Origin: Bemisia tabaci
Taxonomy: Eukaryota; Arthropoda; Insecta; Hemiptera; Aleyrodidae
Assembly: GCF_918797505.1 (NCBI RefSeq)
Contig: NC_092795.1
Location: 35,203,131 to 35,267,130, forward strand
Direction of reading: 5' to 3'
DNA: 64,000 bases
Part shown: in pieces, positions 48,535-60,000 of the stretch
Layout: every line of letters starts with the position of its first letter
How positions within the stretch are numbered: the stretch's first letter is position 1
The notes under the pieces: model-generated
The model's database searches: none
Told to the model about the DNA's origin: nothing
What the model saw: the letters and a program-made list of their open reading frames with translations, nothing else
Made by a program: the position numbers and the translations under genes

Positions 48535-49964
48535 AGGATCTGGAACTGATCTTTGATTTTCCTGGTAGAGCCACTCATCAAACATGTATAAGCCCGTTTT
48601 TACAGTACTGCTTCCTCTGGACGGATGAGTTGCATTGCGTAAGATCAATTTAAACTTTTTAAACATGTGTGGAAAAAGTAATTTTTCCAGTTTGCACCGA
48701 ATGGTAATTTTTCCTCGTCTTCATACTCTGGCACTGATTACCGTCTCTCAGAATTTGGAGAAAATTAGCCACGGTATAAAATCGCTTGGACTCACCCTCC
48801 GCCATCAGAGTTTGACCTTCTCTTATACTGTCAGTTTGGAGCGAGGTTTTTTTTTCACTTTAGTTCTGGCACCGTATTTTGCAAATTCTAAGGAGAACTC
48901 AGTTGAAGAGAGTGTAATTTGTGGTTCATCTAATTACAAAAACGTTGCTTGGATCACTTGAAGGTAAAATTCCCTCTTTTAAACAAAAACGAGAGTAAAA
49001 TCGTAATTAAATTTTTGTCACGTGGTAGCTATCTATTGCGCACTTGCGTTCTTACCGGTAACCCTGCAGTCATTTTTCCGGTCAATAAAATGATTCAATC
49101 AGATCTAAAAATTAGTGACTTCGTTAAAATTTTGGTGCTATCAGAAAGCAATTGGGGTGATTATTTTTCTTTAAGGAACTGAGGATCCTGATTGTCTCAT
49201 TCAAAGTCTGTTTTGCTTGTTAGGTTTTCGTGCATTTTCCGTGTGAGAAGGGGGGCCTCTCATCACATATTCCTCCTGAAGAGGGATAGGCGTTCAAAAA
49301 TGATGGGGGGGGGGGGAATTGAGGAGTTTAGTGCATAAACAGCTCGAGTAGGAAATTTGCGGTTCCACAAAACAGCGGTTGAATATTTCACTATGACACC
49401 CAGTTTGACACGTTAATAGATATAGCAATGACTGATGTCAAAAAAAGTTGGTCATACGCTCAAGTTTAAGCCGGCTTGATTGAAATGTAGAAAGATATTG
49501 TTGGAAATGAGAAATGACAGAAACAGAAAAGGTACACTCAGGCCATTTTTGCATAGAACGACTGATTTGAGAGGTACATTGCGCGTTTAAATACTTGGTC
49601 CGTTTTGTACAGAGTCACGTTTAACCTATGTGGGATGCAAACAGAGGTTTCGGAAAAAAAGAAGAGCTTGAAAAAAACGTTGACTTTGGGAAAAAAAAAA
49701 AAAAAAATTGTTCACATAATAATGACAAAATAAATCATCCAAAAAGTTGTTCACCTCTAAAACGGTCTACCCGTTCGGGCCGTTATTGCACCCAACTCCT
49801 CAATTGTAAAACAGGACTGTTTGATGGGATAAAATCCTGAGAAGGGATTGTATCCAGATCTCCGTCCCAGTCACAATTCTGCAATCTGCCGACGAAAGGT
49901 GCTCTCCAAACAACCATCAGTTCAACGTCGTTTCTTGAAAGTATTTATGTTTTAGATTAGAATC

Positions 49965-51002
49965 ATGGGTGTGGACGTTCTGAACCATATGACTCCTGAC
50001 TTACCAAAAAAGCAGCTAGCTTCGAAATCATCCAAAAAACGCGCACCAACGTCGAAACCGCCGTTCACCCTTGGACAGCTAAAATCTCTTGTACCTCCTC
50101 ATTGCTTCCAACGCTCCCTACCTAGGTGAGTGCATTCTAAACGCGTTCAAGTAATCTGAAATTTTGACCTAATGAAGGATCTTTTCCGACTTTGGAAACT
50201 GTTCAATATATTGAAGGGTCCAACAAGGGCTTCTCCTTGTAAAGCAGCTTATACCATTAGAATATGTTTTACCTACCTCGTAAAAGTGCAATAAAGTTTG
50301 GACTTCATGAATTTCAATTGTGCGGAGAAAATAAATATTTTACCATGCTATAATAATGGGCATTTTTCACGTGAATGCACAACGCCAAGGTGTCATGAAA
50401 CCTTGGCGTTGTGTATTCGCATAACAAATTCCCCAGATTGTTGGTATTACGGCGACTTTCATCACCATGTTATAATAATCAATTTTGGCAGATTCTCCTC
50501 AAAAATAAAAGAATAAAATAAAATTAAAAATATCCGAGGGCTCGCGGAAAAAGAGGACCGCAAACCCCTGAAATTAACTTATTTTTCCTTTAACATATAC
50601 GCTATATTATAAAATCATGCGGGTAGAGTGTTACGCTATGAGGTTGTTAAGCTAATCAAGTCACAAACCGGTCTCTCCTCCCCGCACCGTTCCCTCTCGT
50701 ACCCGCTTTCCCTTACTGGCTAACTAGATATTGGTGAAGGTACCAGTTTCCCTTTTGTATTCTATCAAATCCAATTTCAGATGAATTTTATGGTGAAAAA
50801 TTGGATCAAACTAGCCTTCATATAACTACATTCACCCTTAACCAGCCACTGGAAACTTCACGTTGCATTATCAAAATGTACATCAAAACATTGTATGAAA
50901 GTTCAAAAAGTTGGCGGACACGATTCGAATAATAAAATCAACGAAGTTTGGCCAGAAATTTTCCATTTATCTCTTTTTTGAGGCGAAAAACGCCTTTAAT
51001 AT

Positions 51003-51050
<48 letters not shown>

Positions 51051-52854
51051 TAATAATCCAGAAGATTCAACTGCCAGAAGACAAGTAAGAGAATAACTGA
51101 TCCGAACCATTTTGGACGCAAAAATCTTGATCTTACCAAAGTCTAACTTTCATTTCTAGGTCCTTATTTCACCTCATACATGACTTGGTCATAATAGCCG
51201 TATTTTCGTACGTGGCCGTCACCTACATTCCGCTGCTTCCTTGGCCGGTACAATGGGTAGCGTGGCCCCTTCACTGGGTCGCAACTGGGACTGTTGCCTT
51301 TGGTTTGTGGTTCTTAGGCCACGAGTTGGGACACCACGCATTCAGCGAATACGAATGGCTCAACGATACGATTGGATTTCTCGTCCACTCTAGCATGCTT
51401 GTGCCTTATCAATCATGGAAATTCAGCCATCACATGCACCATGTCCACACTGGTTCTCTTGAGAAAGATGTCGCTCATCTTCCGCGTCAAAAACCGTCGA
51501 CATTACGGAGGTAAGGATTGGTTGGCCCTCTGAATTATAAGCGATGTTTTCATTCTGTTTCATCAATCAACAGTAAATCTCCCGGTGAGATATAGACTAC
51601 TGTACTGTCGAACTATTACAAAATCTGCTTCTTAAGATTTTAAGAGAATTTTTTCACTAGTAGCATGGAATTTTTCAAAGCTTCAACACTCTAAATACAG
51701 AAAAATTATGAATAAACTGTTGTTAATGGTCTGGATGAAAGTTAAATTATTTTGAGAGGAATGACTAGAAATTTCAAGATGATCATGTTTTAAAGCAGGA
51801 AGGGGGAGGGGTGAAAATCTTGGAAAAGGACAATAAAAACATTGCGAATACATTCCGCTGTGCTAGGGAAGAACGCCGTAGGAACCTTCGAGAATTGCCA
51901 AATTTCCCCTGTTGAAATATGCATTTTTGAGAACATTCATGCATATTTTTCCTTAAAATTTTCAGATATTTCAGCTTAAATTGCGTACAAAATATCTAAA
52001 AATTTTGGGAAAAAATATTCACAATTTTCTCAGTAAATTCGGGTTTTGTCGAAGGAAACTTGGCAACGTCTGAAGACTCATACGCCGTTCTTCCTTATCA
52101 CGGCAGAATTAGTGGACGGGTATTGAGACCTCGTTCAGTTGCGTTGAAAGAACCTCATTAAATGACCGTGACTAAATCCACCATATTTTTCAGGTACCTG
52201 AACAGCCCGGTTGGTCGCATCATCTTCCTCCTCCTCATCCTCACGGTTGGCTGGCCGCTGTACCTAATCTGCAACCTCACCGGGCGTAAGTACTCGAGAT
52301 TCAACAGCTTCCTCGATCCGAACGCCCCGATGTACCCGCCCCGCATGCGCCTTCAGGTGCACCTCGCAAATGCAGGCGTGCTCGCTATGGCCGCGATACT
52401 CGCCTGGCTAGCTAACACGCAGGGACTCGCTTGGCTAGCGGCCGTGTACTGGGGGCCACTGGTGGTCGTCAACGCGTGGTTGGTCACCATCACACTCACC
52501 AATCACGTTCATCCCTCTCTGCCGCACTACGCCGAGGGGGAGTGGGACTGGTTGCGGGGAACCATCACCTCCACCGTCGACCGGGATTTCGGCTGGTTCC
52601 TCAACTACTTGTTTCACAACACCCCGAATGTTCATATGATGCATCACTTGTTCCCGAAAATGCCGCATTACAGGCTTCAGGAGGCGACTGATAAACTGAG
52701 ACCGATCCTCGGCGATTATTATCAACGGGATACGGCACCTCCGCATAAGGCACTTTATGAGGCTATTAAAGAGTGCGTTCTCGTTAAGGAGGACGTCGAC
52801 AAAAGGGGGGTCTTTTGGTACAGTGCCTTACTGGAAGCTATGATTGAGCAATAA
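49965..52854 (+). CDS. FAD2: Plant-type FAD2-like desaturase, copy 3
   Basis: Three exons, 49965-50125, 51160-51510 and 52194-52854, give 390 aa. Exons 1 and 2 have exactly the lengths of those in copy 2 (161 and 351), with the same phase-2 Arg-codon junctions, so the two genes arose by duplication after the introns were in place. Landmarks are [18 protein letters not shown], histidine boxes HELGHH (108-113), HHMHH (144-148) and HMMHH (318-322), [10 protein letters not shown] and WDWLRG. One extra residue (DFGWFLN for DFGFLN) and a longer tail separate it from copy 2. The usual plant C-terminal ER signal is absent. A 5'UTR acceptor (TGTTTTAG) lies nine bases before the ATG, as in copy 2. AATAAA is at 52905-52910, 51 bases after the stop. 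Intron 1 has a T run near 51009-51049 and intron 2 a family A MITE. Confidence 0.92.
51009..51049. repeat. Poly(T) tract of about 40 in intron 1 of copy 3
   Basis: An almost unbroken T run about 110 bases before the intron's 3' splice site. It is a simple repeat, or the reverse-oriented tail of an old retroposed sequence; I cannot identify a parent. Confidence 0.8.
51855..52104. mobile_element. MITE family A, copy 6, in intron 2 of copy 3
   Basis: CCGCTGTGCTAGGGAAGAAC and CCGTTCTTCCTTATCACGG are the ends, with GAATTGCCAAATTTCC inside. It ends about 90 bases before exon 3. Confidence 0.85.
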
Positions 52855-52904
52855 CTCGTTTCTTCGATCCTAATTTCTATGTACACAGAAAGCAAATGAT
52901 TCAA

Positions 52905-52910
52905 AATAAA
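52905..52910 (+). promoter_or_regulatory. Poly(A) signal of desaturase copy 3
   Basis: AATAAA lies 51 bases after the stop codon and is followed by further A-rich AATAAG/AATAAAA words. Confidence 0.55.
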
Positions 52911-52914
52911 TAAG

Positions 52915-54085
52915 AAAATAAAAAAATAGGTAAAAAAAATTTAAAAAAAAATCGTTTTGTCTAATGTGATATAAATAGCGTTTCCTCAGGTACAGGGAAT
53001 GATTGTCTCAATTCTTAGGGGTCTATAATTTCACGCTGACGGTTGTTCGAAGAATGTCACATTACTTTTCATGAACACATGATTAAAATAGCAATTGAAA
53101 AGTGCAAAAATCATTAATGCTAACCACGGATTCTCTAAGTAGTATTTTTCTTTCAGATTTTTCGGCGAAAAAATTGAATTGAAATCATGAGGAAACCAAA
53201 AGGTTGATTTGGTCCCACAAAGGAGGGTTTTATTTTATTAACTTTTTTCTCTATTCTTTTACATGACTTGATGATTTAAGGTTCAATTCACTCCACACTA
53301 ACTCATCAAGCAACTTGTCATGTGAGAATAATTCTGGGAACCAATATTAATGAACATTATTTTTGCTCCCTATAAGGCTTTATTCCGTTTAAGTATACTT
53401 TTAAATTAGTTTTCGTCAGGTAACGTGTTTTTTTTTTTTTCATGTGTGACTGTCAAGCTGTATATTATCACACGAGGGTAAATTGAAACGTCCCTTTATC
53501 TGACTACCAGTTTTCAAAATTATTTAAAGCAAGACAAAAAACCCAGAATAAAAATAAGAAAAAAAGGGGGGAATTACCTCTTGCGCTCAATCTGATTCCT
53601 AATAATTATTAATTACTTATAGAGCATAGCACTTGTTAAATGTGAAGAGAAGAAAGGAATCGCTTAGAATGAAGAAACACATTATTTTTTAACGTTACTT
53701 GTGATGAGAGGCTGAATGAGAACAATTTTTTGGCTGTGGTACACTTAGATAAGTTATAGTTGTCCAATAATTGCACGTCCAATTCTACTTATTTTTTATG
53801 AGTGCGGTTAACTGTTTCTTTCTCTTAGATTTAGTTGTTTTTATGTATACGAAGACTGATGTAAATTGTAAATATACATGTATTCAAATATTTCTTAGCT
53901 CAAATTATTTTTCATGGCAGTCATAGAATCCAAACAAAGGTAAAATTGTCTAAGACCTGAACCACATGAATATTCAGAAATTAATCAAATTATCTCATTT
54001 TCCATCTTGAATCTTGAAGTTGGCGAAACTCTAACTTTTGTAACATAAAATCATGAGAGTAATAAGTACGTAACGCAATTACGCC
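52915..54085. other. Intergenic, no gene recognised
   Basis: AT-rich DNA between desaturase copy 3 and the hAT-like element. I see nothing structured. Confidence 0.45.
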
Positions 54086-54088
54086 CAA

Positions 54089-55225
54089 CAGGGCCGGATT
54101 TACCTACTTGCTGCTCATGGGCCGCCTGTATTTTGCCGTCCCCTTCTCATTCGTTTTGAAACATCAATAAAAACCATTAAATGAACGTGCCAGAAGGAGA
54201 AGGGTGCGAGAGACGCGTTTACTCGTGTTGGACACATTTTTTGCGAAAGCCATGTCAACACTACTAGCAAAAGCTCACGGAACTTGGCGCGAAAGTTAAG
54301 TTCCGTAAACCTATATCTGTGTGGACGAAGCCTTCGATTTATAAGAAATGAACGAAACAGTTATGAAAGAACAAACATAAATGGACCGCATTTAACAGAA
54401 AGGAACCAAGCCACATCAGCTATTGCCAATTTTAACTGGGCAATTTAATTTTTTACGAGAAAACGTTTGTGCGGATCCCTTTGAAAATGTTAAGGAATTT
54501 GCTTCGTACTATGGAGAAAATTCACTGAAATTTGCCCGAAAATCTGCACAACTGTTGTCATGTAAAAAATTTAACTAGCCGATTAAATTTGGTAATGGCT
54601 GTTGTGGCTTGGTTCCTTTCTGTTTAACGCGGTCCAAATGTGGTTTGATAATTTTAACTTCTACCGCCGCGCCGCGCCTCGCTGATCGCACTATATTTGG
54701 CGCAATGCGTGAAGTATTCCTACAGTCTTGTAGGCGCTATGCGTTTCTCGTCGACCGCTGCTGAGCGAAACAGCAGGTGGTGTTTGACGCAATGCGTGAA
54801 GTATTCATGCATTCTTGTAGGCGCTATGCGTTGCACGTCGACCGCCGCTGATCGGGACCGCACTGTGTTTGACGCTATGCGTGATGTATTCATTCGGTCT
54901 TGTAATATACCGACCGCGCCGCGCCGAGGGCTTCTCCTTTTCATCTCAAGTCCACGTCATCATTGCTCTCTGCGCCGCGTCGCGTCGCTCTGGCCAAATT
55001 GCATGTTTGGTATATCTCATAACTCGGCTAATTAAGGGTGCTGTCTCTTGTATCACCGCGAAACAACAAAATTAGACATTACTATACTCTCAGGAAATGT
55101 ATGATTTTGTCCCCTTTTCTCGTTTGTAATATTTTTTATACCTATTTTTAAAAAAAATTGCAAAATTTGCCACCCCCTAAATTTGCCGCCATGGGCCGCG
55201 GCCCATGTGGTCAGGGGGCGCACCC
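54089..55225 (+). mobile_element. hAT-like non-autonomous element, copy 2
   Basis: Starts CAGGGCCGGATTTACCT and ends in sequence (GCCACCCCCTAAATTTGCCG, GGCCCATGTGGTCAGGGGGC) that mirrors the start of copy 1 at 11730. The central part carries three tandem units with GCAATGCGTGAAGTATTC and CTTGTAGGCGCTATGCG, in opposite orientation to copy 1. A pair of related sequences near 54361-54460 and 54540-54650 (GGCTTGGTTCCTTTCTGTT and its complement) shows an additional inverted insertion absent from copy 1. No transposase. Confidence 0.65.
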
Positions 55226-55711
55226 CATAGTCTTAGAATAAATTTTATTCACTTTTATCTTAGTAAATACTTTTTCCCTCTAAAAATAGTTTCTTCATTA
55301 CATCTTCTTGTGGCTCATAATATGGCATGTTTCATTAATTGCAGATTCTCGCCGTTTCGAGAACATAATCAAATAATAAGCTATGAAGCTCTTCGAGAAA
55401 ATGGACTTTAACGAAACGCTGTTCAAAGTATCTTAAATGGTCCAGTCTATAACATTTTCACTTTTTAAGCTCTATGTATAGCATGCTGTTTTACTCTTCA
55501 CAAGTGAATCCTTACTTAGGATCTCCCTTGTTTAAGGTGCAGGAAGGACATTTTCACCAAATTTTTTTGAAAAACCTGACCAAAAATTAATATCTTGGTA
55601 ACGAACTTGTCTGAGGAAATATCGAAATGTTACGATTGAGAACTCTGCGTCTGAAACCCCGTTAGCATGGGCATGGGCATGTGCATAAAGCCGTTCTTAC
55701 CATGTACACTG

Positions 55712-55948
55712 CACTGAGAAAAAACTATGGTTTATAAACCTATTAGTGGTAAATATGGAACACCACTAATAGTAGTACCTCTACATATAATAATAGCACA
55801 TATACCTTAGTTATGGTCTCTGTACCTTAATTAGGTACAGAGACCTTAGTATGGTTCACAGACCGAGAATCAGTAGTTTATTTACGACTATTATAGGTGT
55901 TCCATATTTACCTCTAATAGGTTTATAAACCATAGTTTTTTCTCAGTG
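55712..55948. mobile_element. MITE family D, copy 2 (237 bp)
   Basis: CACTGAGAAAAAACTATGG and CCATAGTTTTTTCTCAGTG are perfect or near-perfect ends. Over its length it is the reverse complement of 48298-48534. Confidence 0.88.
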
Positions 55949-55949
55949 T

Positions 55950-57005
55950 GGTGCGCCCGTCTTGAAAAACGATAGCAGACAAAAACTATGATTTTAAATA
56001 TGATTAAACTTAGAATAAGCTAACCTCCCAAAGTCCGGAAAAAAATGTCGTCAAAAATCCGCGGCTGATTCTATAACCTTCATCAGTAAATTCATTGAGC
56101 GTGTCTGCGTATAATAGGTATTTTAATACAGTACGCGTTAAAAAATGACGGGGTCAATTCCAATTGGTCTTTAACACAATATTTTTGTATTTTCTATAAT
56201 TTAAACGCAGTATCCAGAATAAATAATAACTTTATTCTCATCGATGACGATCATTAATCTGGTCAAAGAAAGAACATGGAAGCTGAGCGTTCATATTAAA
56301 GGATACAATCTTCGTAAACAATAATAATTTACGCACACTCCACGAACAAATGAAACATTAGGAATCGAACCAGAGTACTTTTTTCCTATTTTATAAGTAC
56401 TCTCTTATATTACAGCACTTTAAAGCTTGCTGTTAACCATAAATATACCCATCCATAGCAATTTGTCACACTGTGAAAAAGAAGAGTGCAATACAATTTT
56501 TGTTTCAATTTTGTTTTCTTCTCCTTTTATTGAAGTCAGTTTCTGAATAAAATCATGAATTTATAACATAATTCGACTAGAAATACGTTTAAACGCGACA
56601 ATTCAGACGGAGAATAATCCAGCCATAGTACTGGTTCCTCAGCCTGACTAATTAAACGGCGAGTCCACCCTGTATGGATGCGTCCTTTTTTGATAAAGTT
56701 TGTCTATACAAGGTGACAACAAAACGACAGCTACGTCATGTTATCCGCAGCTCCATTAGTTTGTAATTCAACCGCCTCTGATCAAGACGAATGATGGATG
56801 CCGAAAATAAACATGAAAAACGGTCATTAAATTACTTTAAAAAAATGAAAGTAAAGTAGAACGTTTAGATCACGGCAATGAAAACGCAATGGTTTTTTTA
56901 GAGGTGTTTCGCTTTCCACCATTGTAGGACTCTGGACTTACGTTTTACCCTCAAATGAGTATTTTTCGTCGCATTCGACAAACAAACAACTGGTTTCATT
57001 CATCT
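55950..57005. other. Intergenic, no gene recognised
   Basis: AT-rich DNA between the family D element and the last acyltransferase exon. I see nothing structured. Confidence 0.4.
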
Positions 57006-57008
57006 TCC

Positions 57009-60000
57009 TCAGAGAGCTTCATTGGAGAGACTCTGGTAAGCATCATTCATTGTCGAGCGGGTTCTTTCGATGAGCTGATCCATATCCGCTTTGGTCAAGC
57101 CAACAGTGGAAATGGGAGGGAGAATTTTGACGTGGCTTGTTCCTGAAGAATAAAATCTTAATCAATAAATGGTTTTAAATTACGTCAGGTGGCTGAAAGT
57201 GATAGCGAGCTTGTTTATGTGATCACAGGGTTGTGTTTAGATCGATGAGATGTACGCAGATCAACAAGAAATTAAAGTATCAACCGAAATATTAAATTCA
57301 CTTGTTATGAAGAAAATATTGTTCTCGGAAAAATAAGGAGAGTGAAAGTATGCTTTTATCTACCTTGAATTTATCAAGCACAACAGATAGTTTAGTTTCT
57401 TCAAGACAAGAATATCCATTCCTTCTATGACAGTAGACATGACAATTTTAACCTGCTTCATTTGAAGTATTTTTTACGATGTATGCTGAATTTAATTCTT
57501 TAAAGCCAACAGCGGAAAATCAATCAAAAGGTTCAGAGCGGTATTTACATCACTGCCTAAAGCAGACTTTTGCAGTGGTGCATGACGATTAGTTTACCGT
57601 AGACTTCAAATATTCTGAAAAAAATTCCATCAAGAATGAGATCTGTGAAGTTGGTTCATTTCTATATATTGAGAAAATAACGAGGGCTCTTTGGACTATT
57701 AATGTGAATTACCTTTGCGCACGCTGTAATAATCTGATGCACGAATTTAAAAAGAGAAATATGCGAGAATTTTGGTACACATATTTGATTAAAAAAACTA
57801 ATTAAAAAAAGACAGACATTATTTTTCACATCCACGAGCTTATTTTTTTAATTTTTCACTCGTCTTTTCTTTCTAATATTTTCAGTCCAAAATAATTCAT
57901 TACGTGTTGGGTTTTTTTATTCCCAAAACAGCAGATATAGTTACCTGAGCCAAATGTGTGTGTTTTTGCATCCAAAAACGGATACTTAGCAATGACGATA
58001 GGTTGAATTGGAAGTTGTGAGGCAATCGCCACGTGGAATGCGCCCTTTTTGAAAGGCAGCAATTCTTTTCCACCATTACGGGTCCCCTCCGGAAACATAG
58101 TCAATTTCAGCTGGAAGACAATACTTTTTATTAGGTGACGAAAGATTAATTAAAGTCCTACCATACATTTCGAATTCTGTGGGGAAAAAGTATAAATCTG
58201 TTTGCGAGCACATCACATTACCGAGCAGAAACGTAAATAATATTATGTTCCAACCAACTCATCAATGCAATTTCCTCCTCACAGAAAAACAGAGACAGCA
58301 TTACTGCTGTCGAGGATCATTCCCGGCTCAAAATTAAATTACTTCAAATTTCTCATCCTGCATATGGGTGATTTCACGATAATAGGCATAGTCGTGTCGC
58401 CGTGGGTTCTGAACGACATAGGGCAAAACGATTGAAAACCAAATTAATTAATCAATAGGAATGATGTCTCTGAACCTATCCATGCTAAAAAATATGATGA
58501 ATTATTATTATATTTAATAATATGAGACTTTAAAGGCCGAAAATGTCCGGTCGGTTACGCGTCGCCAACCCCGATTTTGAAGCAAAAGAGCAATTTGCGG
58601 TAACATATCAGTACTGATCATGAACTCTTTGGCAATATTTGCTGAAAAGAGACTCTAGTGTTCAAGAAAATTGCCAGTTTGAACTGAAATGTTTATTATT
58701 GAGCGAGAAAAGTCATAAGAAAGAGATGTCGCCACATTTGGCAACAAATTTTTGCAGTTGTATTAAGTGCAGTGTTTATCTCGCCAGAAGGAGTCAGGAG
58801 TTTCAAAACTGCCATCAAATTGTTCGCTGAAGTCTTCTTGACAAAACCATTACTGATAAGTCAGTTTTTTTTACAATGAAAACTTAAATTATTATGAAAA
58901 CCAGTGATTTTTACATGTGTAGCACTAATTCCTCACTACGCAAAAACCTCAATTTAATAGTATTAAACTAAAACAAAGTCTCCAAAGTCTAGAAAACTTT
59001 TAAGGACCTGTCATTTTAACAGTCGCATTGAATGTTAAATTTGTTTGACGTTTCTCTGTTCTTTTAGTTGTCGCGACTGATAGTTTAACATTTTAAGTAT
59101 GTTGAAACAAAAGTGTGCAACTCTGTTAGCTCAACATCTTATTGATGCTTTTGAAATAACATTCTGTATGTTATTCCATCATCACACGACTGCTGAGTTA
59201 ACGTCAGGCGTAGTCATTAAATCAACAGTTCCTGAAGCTTTTGGAATGACTGTCATTGACTTTTGATTTTACAGTCCACACGTTATTTTGACATTCGTTT
59301 GGATTTTAAATTTACACTCGTGCAGGTGTTGGTCTAATGTTTTGAAGGTCGTTAAATTTGCAGAAATAATCTGCTAAAGCAACAGCGAGGGTGTCGAAAT
59401 AGCAGCCTCTCATTTAACAGCGAGTTGACGGTAAAATGCTGTCCGTTGCACGGAGCATTCCATCCCGGCCAGTCCCGCGCGATCGGCGCAGCGCGCATGC
59501 GCAGTTGTATACAGTTGTCGATCGCCCCGCTGCGAGCGGTGACGCAGAAAACCTCTCCTACCCTACCCGCCACACTGCCCACCCTCCTTCTCGAGGGTTG
59601 CGCGCCGTCCTGACAAAGGGCCCGGTTAGGGAAATTCTCAGAACTCCAACCGCCCGGGCCTGGCGTTCGGTTGTTTCTTCCTTCGGCGTTGTTCCCGCAT
59701 TCCAGTCTGTTCGCTGAGAGGCCGCCATGTCATTGTTTAAAGGGATTTCGTTTGCTCAACAGTCAGTGGTTTTGAGTCAGAGAAGTCTTGCGCTTGCGTT
59801 TCGAAATCGTGCTCAAATTGTGTTTACGAGTGAATTTTGGCGAAGAAAGTGATTAGTTTTGATACTCAGTGCGCGATCTGCAAAATTAGTAGCTCCATAG
59901 GAAAGTAACTCTTACGATATAAGCAAATTTGGGCACACTGTAATCAGTTGCGGGCAGACGCCATTTTTTGAGGCATCATCATGAATCCGTTCAATTCGAA

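Noticed and set aside
22213..52104. Recurrent CCGTGCTAAGG repeats as a CRISPR-like or regulatory array
   Set aside because: They occur as inverted pairs at element ends about 240 bases apart, not as evenly spaced direct repeats, so they are MITE termini.
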